The notes under the pieces: generated by a model
Told to the model about the DNA's origin: nothing
The model's input: the letters and a program-made list of their open reading frames with translations, nothing else
Database searches by the model: none
DNA from: Strongylocentrotus droebachiensis
Lineage: Eukaryota; Echinodermata; Echinoidea; Camarodonta; Strongylocentrotidae
Assembly (NCBI GenBank): GCA_035222895.1
Contig: JAVYIG010004966.1
Coordinates: 1 to 64,000, forward strand
Direction: 5' to 3'
DNA length: 64,000 nt
Translations under genes and position numbers: made by a program
Shown here: piece after piece, positions 21,533 to 34,222 of the stretch
How positions within the stretch are numbered: position 1 is the stretch's first letter
How the letters are laid out: each line of letters opens with the position of its first letter

Positions 21533-23430
21533 CATATTCTGAATGGGAATTTTTGTACGAGAACGTAGGTGTCGGTTTCTTTGTTATTTCAATTCGCCTG
21601 GTGTCGCTAGATCGGGTGAGAAAAGTGACACCATGGCTTTCCCAAGTTGATTAATTTTGCCCTCAGCAATGCCACAGTCTTACCCTTGATTCTTATTTTT
21701 TCTCAAATATTTGCAGGGATGCACTTCGTACTCGTACAGTCGTACTCATCACCTAAAGGCAATATATTTGTTCTCCGCACCCCCTCATATATTTAGATAT
21801 GTCTTCATCCATTGCATGGAATACTTATTCCAATTTGTAGCCCGCTTTTGTTTTTTTCCATTTGGAGAAAATGTTTTTTGCCATCGTTGTTTTGTTATGC
21901 TGCCTCCGCGTAAAGAGTAAGGACGAAATGTTTTACAATATGTGAACTTCTCAATTAAAAAAGGTAAAGACATTCTGTCTATAGTGCGGAAGAACGACCC
22001 GAAAACGAGAGAAGAATTCCATACATGCAAAGCAACATTCACAAAAAGTGAACACGTTTACCGTCTCCTTCCCGATATTAAATGAAATGACGCCCTGTTC
22101 GATCGTGTTTTATATCTGGAATCGAAAACAATTGGCCTATTTGTTCTCGGTAACCCGATATTCTGACGTTAAGTTCCCATTTCGCTGGTCAAACGCCTCA
22201 AAAAGCGCGATCGCCATGCTCGCAGACGGTAATGCGCGTCTAATTGCCGATCAATCTAGTGCGGAGAGCAATGCGATACTTTCAAATCGATCAATGACCG
22301 AATAAATCCCATCTGCGCATGTAAACCGTCAGACAACGTCACAAACTCTCATCCCACGTGCTCTTGTGTTGATGTTGTTTTTCGTCGTGGTGAACCAGTA
22401 ATCGATATCAAAATATGATTGTGGGATTCGAAGGATGAAACTCCACAGAACAGCTTTTAGGAATATTTGATATTGATTGACTTATACGGTTAGAATAAAA
22501 GAACTTCTTCCACTTCGTGATCGTTCGGAAGAAAAGTGATGTGAAGTCTTGTGAAACTAGTTAAAAAGTTGTTCTACAAAATGATTGCTCATTAGTTCGA
22601 AGTCCTTTTTTACTTTATGATCTACGAAAAACTCATTATTGATAGTTTATGCTGGCCTACGAACATTACAAATTTAAAATTCAAAGGAATAAAGCTTCAC
22701 TATTAAGATTTCGGTTATTTGAGAAAAGGTAATTCCTGCTGCCAAATTTCCAATCTATATTCATCATACATTTTCCATCTTCTGATAAAGGATATATTTC
22801 ACATCTATTTGTTCCTCTATTTTTCATGGACTTGTCTCTTCCATCTTTTAGAGTCAATAGGAACTAGAACTGACAAATATTAACCGATTTTGTAAGTTGC
22901 AATAACAAAAACAAATACCGAGGTTTATATGAATATGCAAATTGCTGTTAATGATTGAGCCGATCCCGTGGAGTTTTGAACGACTTCGTGTATTAAAGTA
23001 ACCATGGAGATATAGCTAAAAATTATAGTTGCATAGATAATTTGTATGCCATCATCAATCCATATCCTTTTTTCAAACTCGTACACGTACATCCATATTA
23101 AACTGATGTGGTTTCACCGGCATGGAAGTTGAAAAACAGAGATCTATTGTTTGAAAAACAAACAAACAAGTAACAACATCACCAACGACAAAAAAAGAAC
23201 GATGCCAACAAATAAATTGTTTATGGGATTACTGTCATACGACACCCGGTATAACATACGCATTTTGACTTTCAACCAATCAGAATCGCGTATAAATGAT
23301 GACTTTCTTGCCATTTATGCTGTTGTCTTTAACCACACGTTTCATGAAAGAGAACTAGATTGAATTACCGCAACATAGGTTATTGCTAACATCCATGCGA
23401 GTGCACGTATATCAGCTATTAGGAGTTCCC
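21533..23430. other. Non-coding; nothing firmly recognised
   Basis: Frames of 60-85 codons at 21472-21654, 21711-21920, 21785-22042 and 22048-22305 have no family signature. The last crosses a locally CG-rich island (about 22180-22300, with GCGCGATCGCC). No repeat termini were found. Confidence 0.35.
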
Positions 23431-23435
23431 TCGAA

Positions 23436-23487
23436 ATGGCGCCGCCAAGCAACATTAAAACGGAATTTGCCGAAACGGAACAAGGGT
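23436..23487 (+). CDS. Possible first coding exon (17 codons), unknown protein
   Basis: An ATG in a fair context (G at -3, G at +4) opens 17 codons reading MAPPSNIKTEFAETEQG and runs straight into GTAAAT, a plausible splice donor. Without splicing the next codon is TAA. The peptide contains IKTE, which fits the psi-K-x-E sumoylation pattern, so a nuclear protein is conceivable. The upstream 30 bases are moderately CG-rich. Nothing identifies the gene, and short ATG-plus-donor combinations are common by chance. Confidence 0.18.
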
Positions 23488-23665
23488 AAATGTATGCGAG
23501 TGTTTGTGTTTAGCGAAATAACCTTGTAATGAATTAGCACGGTTTGTTTAAATGCAAGTGTATTTTCTGTAATGTTGTTATATCTAATATAGATGTTGAA
23601 GTGTAACTTATCAGTGAATCTACATCGGAAACTGCATAGTTTACCTACCTCACTTTGTTATTATT

Positions 23666-24022
23666 CGTGGTCGAGTGGTTTAAGGCGCTTGACTGTAGAT
23701 GCGAAGGTCGAGGGTTCAAATCCCGACACGGCACTAATATCCTTTGGCAAGATATTTACCTGCATTTGTTACTCTCCACCCAGGTGTTAAATGGGTACCC
23801 GGTAGGGTGCGAACGTTCATGTGGTTGGACGAGCAAGTGTGCGCTTGTAAAATGGCGACTGGCTGGAATGCTCCCCAGGGAGTGGAAAATGTGCACACAT
23901 TGTGTGCGGGTAAGCCTGAATCTGATGACCGGGGTAATAATATATCTGTAAAGCGCTTAGGCACATCGTTGGATCGGTGTATTGAGCCCTATATAAAAAA
24001 ACGGATTATTATTATTATTATA
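23666..24022 (+). mobile_element. tRNA-derived SINE, full length
   Basis: The head resembles a tRNA gene: the A box TGGTCGAGTGG at 23668-23678 and an intact B box GGTTCAAATCC at 23713-23723, correctly spaced for an internal RNA polymerase III promoter. The head is followed by a non-tRNA body (CTCTCCACCCAGGTG, GGGTACCCGGTAGGG, GGAATGCTCCCCAGGG), then AAGCGCTTAGGCACA, CCCTATATAAA and a terminal (ATT)n tail. The three overlapping frames (65, 98 and 102 codons, with one on the minus strand) that cross it are side effects of its CG-richer composition. Intact promoter boxes suggest a fairly young copy. Confidence 0.88.
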
Positions 24023-27000
24023 ATGCATTTTTTTGTTTTGCAATTAGCCTAATTATGATCGCATGCTTCTAATTTTGACAAATCTTGACAAATCCTGCAT
24101 ATACCCATAATCATGATCAAAGCGCGGGAATCAGAGCGGTACATTTTAATACCTGGCCAGAGGATCTCCAAGAGGCGTAAGCAATCCCTCTGATGTAAAG
24201 GCCCCTCTGCAACCAGATACGGTAGAAGGGTTTGCCGCCGATCGCTTCCCGATGCCAGCCCATCGATTCGCTCCGCTAGCTGAGCATTTGCAAGGTCAAG
24301 GGTAATACAGATCCAGATTTGAGGGTGAAGGAAAGTATTCGCGACCTGTGGAAGACGGTGTCATGTGTATTGGTCCCAAACGGTACACGGGCAACATTGA
24401 TTTGTGGATATTTAGAAAGACTAACTAATGATGAGCGTTTCAATGATATAAGTCCGTATACATTAATCCAATTTGGGTATGATTTGGTATTTTAGCGTTA
24501 CGTAGTTTGATATTGTTGGTTGATGGTGGCATTTCTATGCAGACCGTGTCCTTTATTTGGCTGAATAATCCTGATCAGATGTTTAAAACAATTTAAATAT
24601 GTCTTCAGTAAAACTATCTACTAATTCAATGAACTCAGTAGGTGTTCAACAGGGATCAGTATTAGCCCCCTATTTATTTTTCTTGCTTGAAACCAATGTG
24701 TGAGAAATTTCAAATGCATTATAATTTCTTGTTGATACCAACTTACCCCCCCCCCCTCCCCTCCTCACTCACACAAAGTTAAAATATTTGTATATGTCTT
24801 TAAAGGACAAACTCAAAAGATACCTGCTAGACAAGGAAATATTAATAAATTTACCATGGTGATAGGAAGTCTGCAGCTGGCACTTTCTTGATGCATTTAT
24901 GCTAGGCTTCCACTCCAGGGCAGTATTCTGGGTGTATCAAATTAACATCATGCATTATGAATTGTTGTTGGAAATAAATTGACACAGCCTGCAGCTGCAT
25001 GTTAATACACAGAGAAAATTGAAACATCACATTTAGGATTAGAGCACGAAAGCGTCTATGTACATATATATATCTGGAGTATTTTCAAAGGACAACGAAT
25101 TGCACTTAAGATTAGCATTTTACAAGGAAACTTTTTCCAAGAATTTAGAGTACTCCAATATATAAGGCCTGAACAAGTAGAGCTGTTTTTTTTTAAAACT
25201 TGCATTTGACTATGGATGACGCTCGTATCTCACAGTTCGTTATTTCTCATTAAAGAGCAGAATAAACGAATTTCTATATCATGCTAGGAGACACGGAGAA
25301 GCCTACTCGTAAACCGTCGTAGTATTTTAATTACTTTACTTAAGAAATAATAGACTTTTATGATCTAGGTTAATACGTGCAATTAAGATTTGTTAAGTAT
25401 ATCTCTGTTTCTTGATAACCAAATTTTGTTCACTGGTCGGAAGTACTACATAACATTGCCCAACATAATGCAATACGTTTCATAAGGAACACCTACTCTG
25501 TATATTTCAGCATGTGTTGGCAACAAATGGGAGATGGCCAAGACCACTCATGAAATAAAATCATTGATTGAAAAACGAGTCACTAACCTGATAGGTGAGA
25601 AGTAAAGGAATGATAAAATGGTAGGCTTTAAGTGTTTTCCCCATATCGGGTGACAGTCTACTGATAAATACCCATTTGTGCAAACAGACGAAAGTGCAGT
25701 TTTTGAGGAAAGAACTCTAAATGTTACCATAGAAACGTGTTTAAACAATATCAACCCTTGAAACATTTAGTTCGCATTTCACAATTCAGATTGGGTGTCT
25801 GGGCATTTTCGGCTTCGAATTTCCTCGCAATCGAATATGCCGCATCAAACTTTCTGGGAGCATATTATCAATTAAAATTGAGGATACCTGACGTGAAGTT
25901 TTTAATCTTTGGGGTTTAGCATAATGCACAAAGGGTCAAGCTACAACCCATTACCACGAACAAGAGTAGCCCCGTTGAGTGAGATTAATGATAGCTAGAG
26001 TGTGCAATCTAGCACTGACAGGTGATTGAATGGTAATCTTAATTCTATTTATAGCTGATGACGTGTCCGTTGACCCTTCAAGAATGAGAGAGATGGATAC
26101 AGTATTGGTTTGACCTGGATATTGAAAGTGTCGTTTTGAATGGAAGAAGGACCCGAAAACAATTTGGGTCAAATTCCATAACTCTTTAGTTTTGTCTGTA
26201 AAAGTAAAGCCTTGACCGTGATGCCCGTCGCACACGAGGTGTCATTTTGGTGGCGTAGGACTGGCGTAGGACTGACGTAGGACGTAAGGCTGCGTCAGAG
26301 ACTGGGGCTATTTTTGACTCACCGTTTGAAGGTGTTACCGTACATGAAGTGATTGCATCATGAAAAGCGCAACACTTTGCGTTGAATGATTGAGCAAATT
26401 GAATTCATAGGCTTGCATAGCGTAAGTACTATATAAACATTCGAACGACTTTCGTTTGCAACGGTACTGCCAAAGTGGATGTTGTAAAAGCTACTACTGT
26501 ATGTATGGCGTAGATGAAGTCAAAGAGTGGCTAAGAACTTTGTACTGTGCTTTTCTTGAAAGTGTCGCTCTAAACCCTTCTGCTACTCACACACTATGAA
26601 GGATGATTCTAGGATGGTGCCCTGGTTGATACATTAGAAGGCGTTGTCCGGTCATCGGTGTCTCTTCTCATTATACCCCCTACCCGTCTTCCCGTACATA
26701 CGCGGACAGGTGACCATCCTCAAGGCATACCGCACACGGGAGCAGTGCACGGCAGACATAACCTTACCCTTCCCATTTTAAAGGGATTATTAAAGGTCTC
26801 ACCACCAGATGTGTGCCTAAAGACGTCGACGGTTTTAAGTTTCATTGAGGTCATGTATCAGGATTTGAGGGTTTAATGACAAAAGGCGCCATCGCCTTCA
26901 TAAACTCTGGTCGTTTGTATCTCAAGTGTAACAACTTAAACTTCTTTAAATCAGCTTTATATGGGAATTGTGTAGTAAATTCATTAACCTGCCATTGTTT

Positions 27001-28223
27001 AGAACAGAGTGATCGATGGATACTTCCTACATAATTATGAATACATGTAGATATCTATCTTGCTTTAAGAAATGTATAGCGTTATCAGACACAAGACTTG
27101 TCAAGAATGCGATTGTGGTCATGAGCATGCTTCCATTCTGTTAAAAAAGCTCTTTACACAATGGCGTAGCTACAGGTGAGAGTGTGGGCCCTGTCTAAAG
27201 GATTATAATCCCCCAAATTTGAAAAAGGTGATAAGACCTCCTTCCACATCATTACATGTCATCTACCTAGTCAGATTCCTCCTTCCCACCCCTTCCTTTT
27301 TGACGACTGTTGTCTCCTCCATTACTGGAGCCGATACGCAATTGTACTATGCATCTTTATTTTCTTAGTTTTATCCGGGCTAATGTAAAGGCAAGAGGGA
27401 TATGAACCCCTTTTGCACCCTCTACACACCTCCCTTGTTCACCCTACTTGTAATGAGATAAACTTCTCGCTTCCCGGTCGCTTGGACATCGCCCGTCCTG
27501 TTAATTTCTTTGCGCAGTGCGAAGCCTGCCGGTTGAGCTCGAGCGCCGGGATGTCATGATCACTTTGTCATTAAGGGAGAAGGTGTTTTCATATTCAGTG
27601 GCCTTCAGTCAACGCCTTACCATGTAAAGTATTATGGTTCGGGACATACTTGGATATGTTTTCGATTTGGAAATATACGGATATCATTTTGTACTCGAGT
27701 TTTCGTCTGAGTAATAGGACTGGCAACTTTCCTAGCACGGGCCTAGCACCTGAATACATATGCAGTGTGAAAACGTGAGTAATATCTTATCAAACACTTT
27801 TGACTTTAAAATAGCTTCAACAACCACCAAACAATAACATTTGATTATTTCCCTATTACGGAGTGATGGGAAATCCGTTTAAGGAAATGCTGTCAAATTA
27901 TTGTTATTGGTATAAGGGGAAACGCGTAATGATAAGAGATAACAATGTCAACCAAGGTTTATGCCCTGTATGAAGGGTACCGCAAACATTATGATTCAAC
28001 ACCCTAAACATCGTTTTTTCAGACGATGGTTACATACATGTAAAAGGCAAACTTCATGCTATACAGTAAACGTAGTATAACTGCAAATAGTTTACTACGT
28101 TATACTATTCGTTCCCAATTAGGTTGTACAAATAACAGATATGTAGCAAATGTTGAGTTGTGCCTGTAAATTGCGCCAAGGATTTTAGTGCATAGTGCAT
28201 TTTTTTATATGGCTAGGGTATTT
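24023..28223. other. Long non-coding stretch with a few small motifs
   Basis: AAGCGCGGGAA, an E2F-like motif, lies at 24120-24130. A C run lies at about 24746-24755. A threefold 11-bp repeat lies at 26251-26283. At 27159-27176 CAATGGCGTAGCTACAGG resembles the left end of the CAGTGGCGTAG hAT group, but no right end with a matching 8-bp duplication was found. Short frames at 25548-25766, 25951-26235 and 26658-26876 have no recognisable motif. Confidence 0.4.
26251..26283 (+). repeat. Three-copy 11-bp minisatellite
   Basis: TGGCGTAGGAC occurs at 26251-26261 and 26262-26272, and as TGACGTAGGAC at 26273-26283, with no spacing. It is followed by GTAAGGCTGCGTC, which may be a degenerate continuation. 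Confidence 0.85.
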
Positions 28224-28227
28224 ATAA

Positions 28228-28416
28228 AGGGGAAGTCCGTCGTAAACCTCTCGAGATACGTCACAGATTTGTCAATTTGTGTTTGATTGATAGCAACTTC
28301 AAACGTTCATAACCTTTTTATTTTTTAATGGGATTTTGCTCAAACTTACACTGAACTGTTCGTATAATTGTTCTGCTTCTATTAAAATCAAATAAATTTC
28401 AGGTCGGACTTCTACT
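28228..28416. mobile_element. Short TTAA-type MITE, 189 bp
   Basis: The left end AGGGGAAGTCCGTCG matches the right end in reverse, AGTAGAAGTCCGACC, at 11 of the first 13 positions. The right flank is TTAA (28417-28420) and the left flank is ATAA (28224-28227), one change from TTAA. The AG start and size resemble the other TTAA elements here, although the sequence is a different family. Its age would explain the decayed flank and inverted repeats. Confidence 0.6.
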
Positions 28417-28757
28417 TTAAGTCGAACACGGGTATACAGAAATGCGATGGTATAGATTTACGTGACTATACACAAACGAATGTTGCTTTACAGGAAGATA
28501 TTCGCTTCCTCGAACATGCCGCAAAAACTGCCATAGTGACATGTATATAATACGTAAAGCTATTTCTGGTTACATATATATTTTGTATGTATACTTAAGT
28601 TATGAGAAATCTGAAAGTCAATATTGACGAATACCTCAGATCCATATTATTAACTGCAGCATAGAACATGTTTGCTTTGCAGATTGTGTATATAGATCTT
28701 CTCTACAATTCTGGCGTAGCACGGTAAACTCAAAATAAGGATTTGTATAGATCTGTG

Positions 28758-28788
28758 CCTCTCTTTCTCTCTCTCTCCCCCTCTCTAT
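28758..28788. repeat. (CT)n microsatellite
   Basis: About 30 bases of CT repeats. The Arg/Glu-rich minus-strand frame across it is an artefact. Confidence 0.85.
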
Positions 28789-30308
28789 CGGTTTCCCTTT
28801 CAACAACATCAGATTTGAATTTTTGTATTACATGGGGATAAGGAAGAAGAAGACGTCCGTTCTTTTCATTATGTTCCTTGGCAAGGCATTTCATCATCAT
28901 TTGTCTCTCTCGACCCATGTTTATATTTGTTGACTCCGCTTTTGAACTTCTATATTAAACGAAAAACCTCGTTTTCCTGGAGTACGTTGAAATGTAGGAT
29001 TGCTCTTTTGAAACGATATACCACTAGAGAGATAACGTGGTCAATGTGTAGGTCAAAAATGATGAAGTCGTAGCGTACCCGTTCCTCCCTTTGGCAATAT
29101 TCCGCAGTAAATATTCACTTGCCAAAAATGATAACATTTGCGATATCTCTAGAGATAATTGGGGCAACTTGCGTGTTTGGTATCAAATAAAAGACCTCAA
29201 CAACCTTTTCGATTAGAATAGTATGATTTTGTTTAAAACTTTACAAACAATTGGTCCTAATGTCAGTTCCGTTACGATGTCGATCTTCCCCAATCCGTCT
29301 TGGAAGTCAAAACACTTAATATTGACGGACGGGAAAACCCGAAAAATAAAAATTCAAGTTGGTTTATTCGAGGACATGCATGGAAGCTCCATACCTATCA
29401 CGAATGCTAGTCTATTCTTGAATATACATGATTGGAGATCCACGTCTAGGGGATCCACATTTATGGGAGTCAATCAAGGGATCACTTCGTCTGGGATGAA
29501 ATTCTGGCTTGAAATAGTGGACTTCACTCCCAGAAGATCGATTCAACCACTACTTTGGAGTGGACTTCAATATATTGTGGATTTGATTCAACTCCAAAAG
29601 AGATTGTCCCTAATATGCCTCAGAAATATTGAGATGTCCACTCCTTTCTATTGAGAAATACTGGATTTGGCAGTTCAGTATAGTAAGAAAGATGGGTATT
29701 ACCGCTATTTTATACAAATGAGGCTTAGCGTCAAACGTTTCATGATTTCAGGAATCTCACCGGCCTTCCCAACTTGATGCGAGAATGAAAATAAGATCCC
29801 GACCTGATGTTTCATTTGCCCCATTCTCTCTTTAATATATGTTTTCTTTCATTTGTCCTTTCCCGTTCAGCTTCTCTAAAACGTAGGTTGCGGCGAAAAT
29901 TGTTGAAATTTTAAAAACACGGACCCATGTTTAGGGATATATTTTTTCTAAATTGGGACCTATGTTTAGGGATTTTTAAAAGAAAAAGTGGCCCATTAGA
30001 GCGGCAAACCCCGTATGTCTTGATACATAATATGTGAGTACCCCTGGATCCACCTATCAAACCTATCTGTCTCTCTTAATTCCCCCACGACTGAGTGACC
30101 CACAATGGGCGGTATCCTCTATGTTTTACGCAAGTGCATAAGTCATTAGATTCTTGAAGCATCCATCATTTTCTCGTTTAACTTTTCCAATAATCACTCA
30201 ACGATGAACTACACAGGTAATTTGGACGCAGTTTGGAGGGTATCCCACGTAATAAGGCATAGCGTGTGTCCATTTTTATAGGGGCACGATAATTATGGTA
30301 GTGGGGGT
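28789..30308. other. Non-coding; reiterated GGAGT/ACTCC motifs and a short direct repeat
   Basis: A plus-strand frame of 143 codons at 29223-29654 has no recognisable domain. The sequence below it is rich in partly palindromic GTGGACTTCA, GGAGTGGACTTCAA and CAACTCC motifs, which look like an old dispersed repeat. At about 29927-29977 the phrase GGACCCATGTTTAGGGAT recurs as GGACCTATGTTTAGGGAT about 42 bases later. Confidence 0.35.
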
Positions 30309-30536
30309 GGGGGGGGGGGGGGGGCACCGGCCATGCGCCAACGATTATGGAAGAGCGTGTGTGTGTGTGTGTGTGTGGTGGGGGGGGGTCCTATCCTATT
30401 AAACTTTCTCCACCTCTCATTCATTTCCCTCTCTTCTTTTTTTTTCTTTCCTTTTCCCTTGATTTGTGTTACTAGTTTCGTGTATTTTAATTTATTATTA
30501 CTATTTTGTTCTTGGTGATGGGAGGGGGGGGGGGGT
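30309..30536. repeat. Poly-G and (GT)n cluster
   Basis: A run of about 16 G lies at 30309-30324, (GT)n at 30357-30377 joined to a second G run ending at 30388, then a pyrimidine-rich stretch, then a third G run at about 30524-30535. Three G runs within 230 bases on the same strand make this a candidate G-quadruplex region. The minus-strand Pro/His-rich frame here is an artefact. Confidence 0.85.
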
Positions 30537-32897
30537 ACCCTTTTTTGAGCGGGCCCCGTAGGTACATAACAACCACGTGTATAACATAGCGGTGTCACCT
30601 CCACGAATGTCTCCACTACATTAATGTCTTCATTTAGTGTTCATCACATTTCTTACGCTACCCTAATAAACAATCCCCTCGCTAGGCAAGTATGTAACCC
30701 GGTTTATAATTGATGCCGCATGCTTGTTTCTTTCATTTTATAAGTCATGTATAATTATAGGTCGGCAGAATTCTCTACGCAATAAGATATGCATTGATCT
30801 GGTTATACGCTTGGAAACTGTATTCAGATGGCTCTACTATGAATAATCGTTCATAAATGCAGGTATTATTTTAGCAGGTTACATCAATCATATTTTTATC
30901 AGTAATATCTGAATCCCTTTATCAGAGGGCATCGACATATTTCAGAGCCTCTCAAAAAATTTCGTCAGATATCTTGAATTCCAATTTGTAAAAAGCAAGA
31001 TAAAGGTATATGGCTGAGCTATTGTGACTTGTCTTCTCCTAATTTGACAGCAAAGGGGTTCAGAGTTGGGTTCAGAAGGGAGAACCTATTGTATATTATC
31101 AAGATTTTGTGATATCTCGATTACTTTTCCTATTTTTTGTAGATTTTGTCATATCCTTACAGATGGGTTTCAAGATTTCCACTCATTTTAATTCATATCG
31201 TTTTTTTCCTTCTGAAACTGTTTAGGATCACACTACAATTTCAAATTTGTTGTCACTAATGTTAATTCAAACTTTAGCTTATTCCACCCCCTCCAACGCT
31301 CACACCGTGATGACGCGACTTCCCTGTCGAGATATTTAGCTAATAGCCGACGAGTTGATAATAGTTCTAAACAAACAAATTGCTTTGGTGAAGGTGCAGT
31401 GTAATTTATCTATCACTCAAAAATCATGCATTGTTATAGTCAAAGAAAAAAGAATCTTCTTTCCGAACATGTCAAAGAAAATTTGCAAAATCAACACGTC
31501 AATTGTATGATGACCAGATACAAACTTGCTTGAGTTGCGACATATCACAATTTCTGACGGCCAACGTTTTTTTCTTCTGACTTTCACAAGTTTGCACAAA
31601 ATCCCAAGTCTCTTTTCCTTCTCGAGAGTGACTTCCGCTAATGACCCGCGTCTCAACTTACTGAAAGGTATCTAATCTAATATTAACACATTTATCAGCT
31701 CCCCCCTCAAGATTCTTATTCGAACGTTGTATAAGACAGTCTAGGATCTGTTGTCATTCTTCACAATTTTGAAAAGAGCTTTAATTGTCACCGCGAGCTT
31801 TTAAGCTTCTTGACGCGTAACCTTGTCCTGCCGATTACCCTCAAAGACAGTCAACATTACTGTAAGTTGATAAAAAGTAATAACAAAGTGCATTTTCGAC
31901 ACATATGGGCATACTAGAGATGGTTAGATGGTAAGGTGAAGGTCACAATACTAATGTTCGATAATCCAACGTGCGTTACGTCTTCGATAGTTTGAAAGTC
32001 ATCGTGTATTGCATTTCTTTAAACACCTAATCTTGTAATGTAGCGATTTTAAAACTTTTTGTGGTGAAAATTGTATTTAAAAAACACACAAAATGACAAT
32101 TTACAGTAGTATGTTGGGAAGACATCCTCACTGCAATGAGATAATTTGTTGGTAGGGTATATTGATGACAAGAAAAGTAGGATATTGACTTGAACTCAGT
32201 TGGAGGGCCAAAGGTAGACATGAACCTGAAGCAACAGTATAAAATCAAAAACTAAATTATTCATACCCTTACCAAGTTTTGTAATCGTTAAATAATTTGC
32301 CCCCCCCCCCCATCCCCCAATGAATCGAGTGCCCCCTGGACTTACGCTACGCATCTGAAGTAGATCCTAACCACACGAAGGAGGAATATATGCTGGTGTG
32401 GTATGAAATCTTAATGACGGGATGTTGTGACATATTGCTTTGAATAATGAATAATATTTCTTCACCGAGTCCACAGGGAGAGCATAGAATGAAGATGTCG
32501 AAAACAGCTACCCCTCAAGATAGTTTCCAAAATACACTTTTATGAAATTATTCTGCCCGTTATAATAATGGTTATGCCCTCAGTGTATGCTAGTGCAGAT
32601 CGAGGCAACTTCGTGACGACTTTATACTATCCCATCGGGTAATGCTCTCTGCATATTATTCAAGTGCTGTCATGTACTATGACAGTATGTCTATATTATG
32701 GTGTGACTTGCCACAGCTTAGGGCTAAGTATTCAAGGGTGTTTTTAGATTATTTGAATATGAACAAAATAAAACATCAAATAAATGAAATGAAGACATAT
32801 CACATAATTATGCATGCAAGATGTCGTCTTTTCGAGTTATATCGATCTTCGGTAAAAGAGGTATTGTGCAGCTGTGTGGTCATATTTAGGATATGAT
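30537..32897. other. Non-coding; one possible hAT end
   Basis: A C run at about 32300-32311 is followed by GTGCCCCCTGGACTTACGCTACGCATCTG, ending near 32356. This resembles the right ends of the CTACGCCACTG group with changes in the last bases. No partner was found. The frames at 31417-31656, 32027-32248 and 32642-32896 have no recognisable motif. Confidence 0.4.
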
Positions 32898-33250
32898 GCA
32901 AACACAGTGTGAGCATAGTGTGGATACTGTACCATGTGAACACAACAAAAACATAGTGTGCCACTGTGTAAACATAGTGTGGATACCATGGAAACACAGT
33001 GTGAACCCACTGTGGTTAGTGTGCCTGTATACTGTACCGTGTGAATTCAATAAAAACATAGTGTGCCACAGTGTAAACATATAGTGTGGAAAAGATACAA
33101 ATATAGTCTGTACATAATTTGCCACAGTGTGGAGATAGCCCGGACAAACACATAACGGATACGATGTGAACACAAAATTATTGAACATAGTGTGACTACG
33201 CTGCAAACGTAGTATGTACATAATGTGTCACAGTTTGGAAACAGTGTGGA
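32898..33250. repeat. Degenerate tandem repeat rich in CATAGTGTG
   Basis: The phrase AACATAGTGTG(T/C)CAC and relatives (CATAGTGTGGATAC, CACAGTGTGGA) recur about ten times. Two longer copies are recognisable about 105 bases apart: 32924-32982 (ACTGTACCATGTGAAC to AACATAGTGTGGA) and about 33030-33090 (ACTGTACCGTGTGAAT to ATAGTGTGGA). The tract explains the unusual Val/Cys/His-rich frames on both strands. Confidence 0.75.
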
Positions 33251-33655
33251 TACACCGTCATGTAACTCTAAAGGTCATAGATTTAATGTAAAAGTCAAAT
33301 ATAAGTCATTACTGTAAAGTTACACGGTAAAACTATTGACTGCGAACATTCGATATACATAGTGGACATAGTTTCGATTATGTTGAAGGTTGTCTGTAAA
33401 GTTGAATGATGCTGGCGGGGGATAGAAATGAAAGGAATTGAAATTCGGCACCTTCATTTCGATCTCATCCCGAGGGCCACTCGACTTTCCTCAGCTGGTG
33501 TGCAGTCATTCGATTGGGTAAATCAGACGTGTGCCACGAACAGCCCGAGAAGCAGAGGAAGAAAAGGGAGAAGAAACACTGTTTGCAATGAAACATTGCG
33601 GTGCTTGGAGGGGTAGATATAGAAAGGGAGAAGAGTGGCGCTCATAATATAAATT

Positions 33656-33656
<1 letters not shown>
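33251..33656. other. No recognised feature
   Basis: Ordinary sequence. A 62-codon frame at 33428-33616 shows no family motif. Confidence 0.35.
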
Positions 33657-33690
<34 letters not shown>

Positions 33691-33704
33691 GAGGGGGGGG
33701 GGGG
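33657..33704. repeat. (GA)n microsatellite joined to a poly-G run
   Basis: About 30 bases of GA repeats at 33657-33687, then TGGGA and a G run to about 33704. Confidence 0.9.
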
Positions 33705-34222
33705 ACAATCCTCGAAGCGTGTGCCTATAAAACGATGAAGTTCGAGTATGATTAGACGACACAAGATTCCAAGAATAAATGGATCCCACTCGCTCGTGAA
33801 GAGGAAATACGTGATAGTGTAATGTCTGACCTTGAGCTATCCCCGACGTGTACTCTATTGAACATCCCCCTAGCACTTGGAACACCACTCGGAAACTTGT
33901 ACCAAATCTATGAATGGCAGGGGAACCTCGTTCTCAAGAAATGCCCCCGGAGTGCCCCTCTGCCGCCCTAAACCGTGAAGCTGTCCCTATGATGGATGGG
34001 GGCATATTGAAGAGCCTCATAAAAAGATATTACAATTTTATGAAGGGGTTCATTCGAACAGCAGAGGGGAGAGAGAAGGGGGAATGAAAGCGATTCCTCA
34101 GTTGACGATTAAATCCCGACTGTCTTCGAAAGTCTTAGCGTTATTGATAGCGGAATAAAGCTTGAGATTTGATAGTAATTGCCCGAAGTAAGCCCTTCAT
34201 TTCATCATCGTTCTCTCTTCAG

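Noticed and set aside
29223-29654. 143-codon frame starting at 29223
   Set aside because: No domain, no splice signals of note, and the underlying DNA is full of partly palindromic GGAGTGGACTTCA-type motifs typical of an old repeat.
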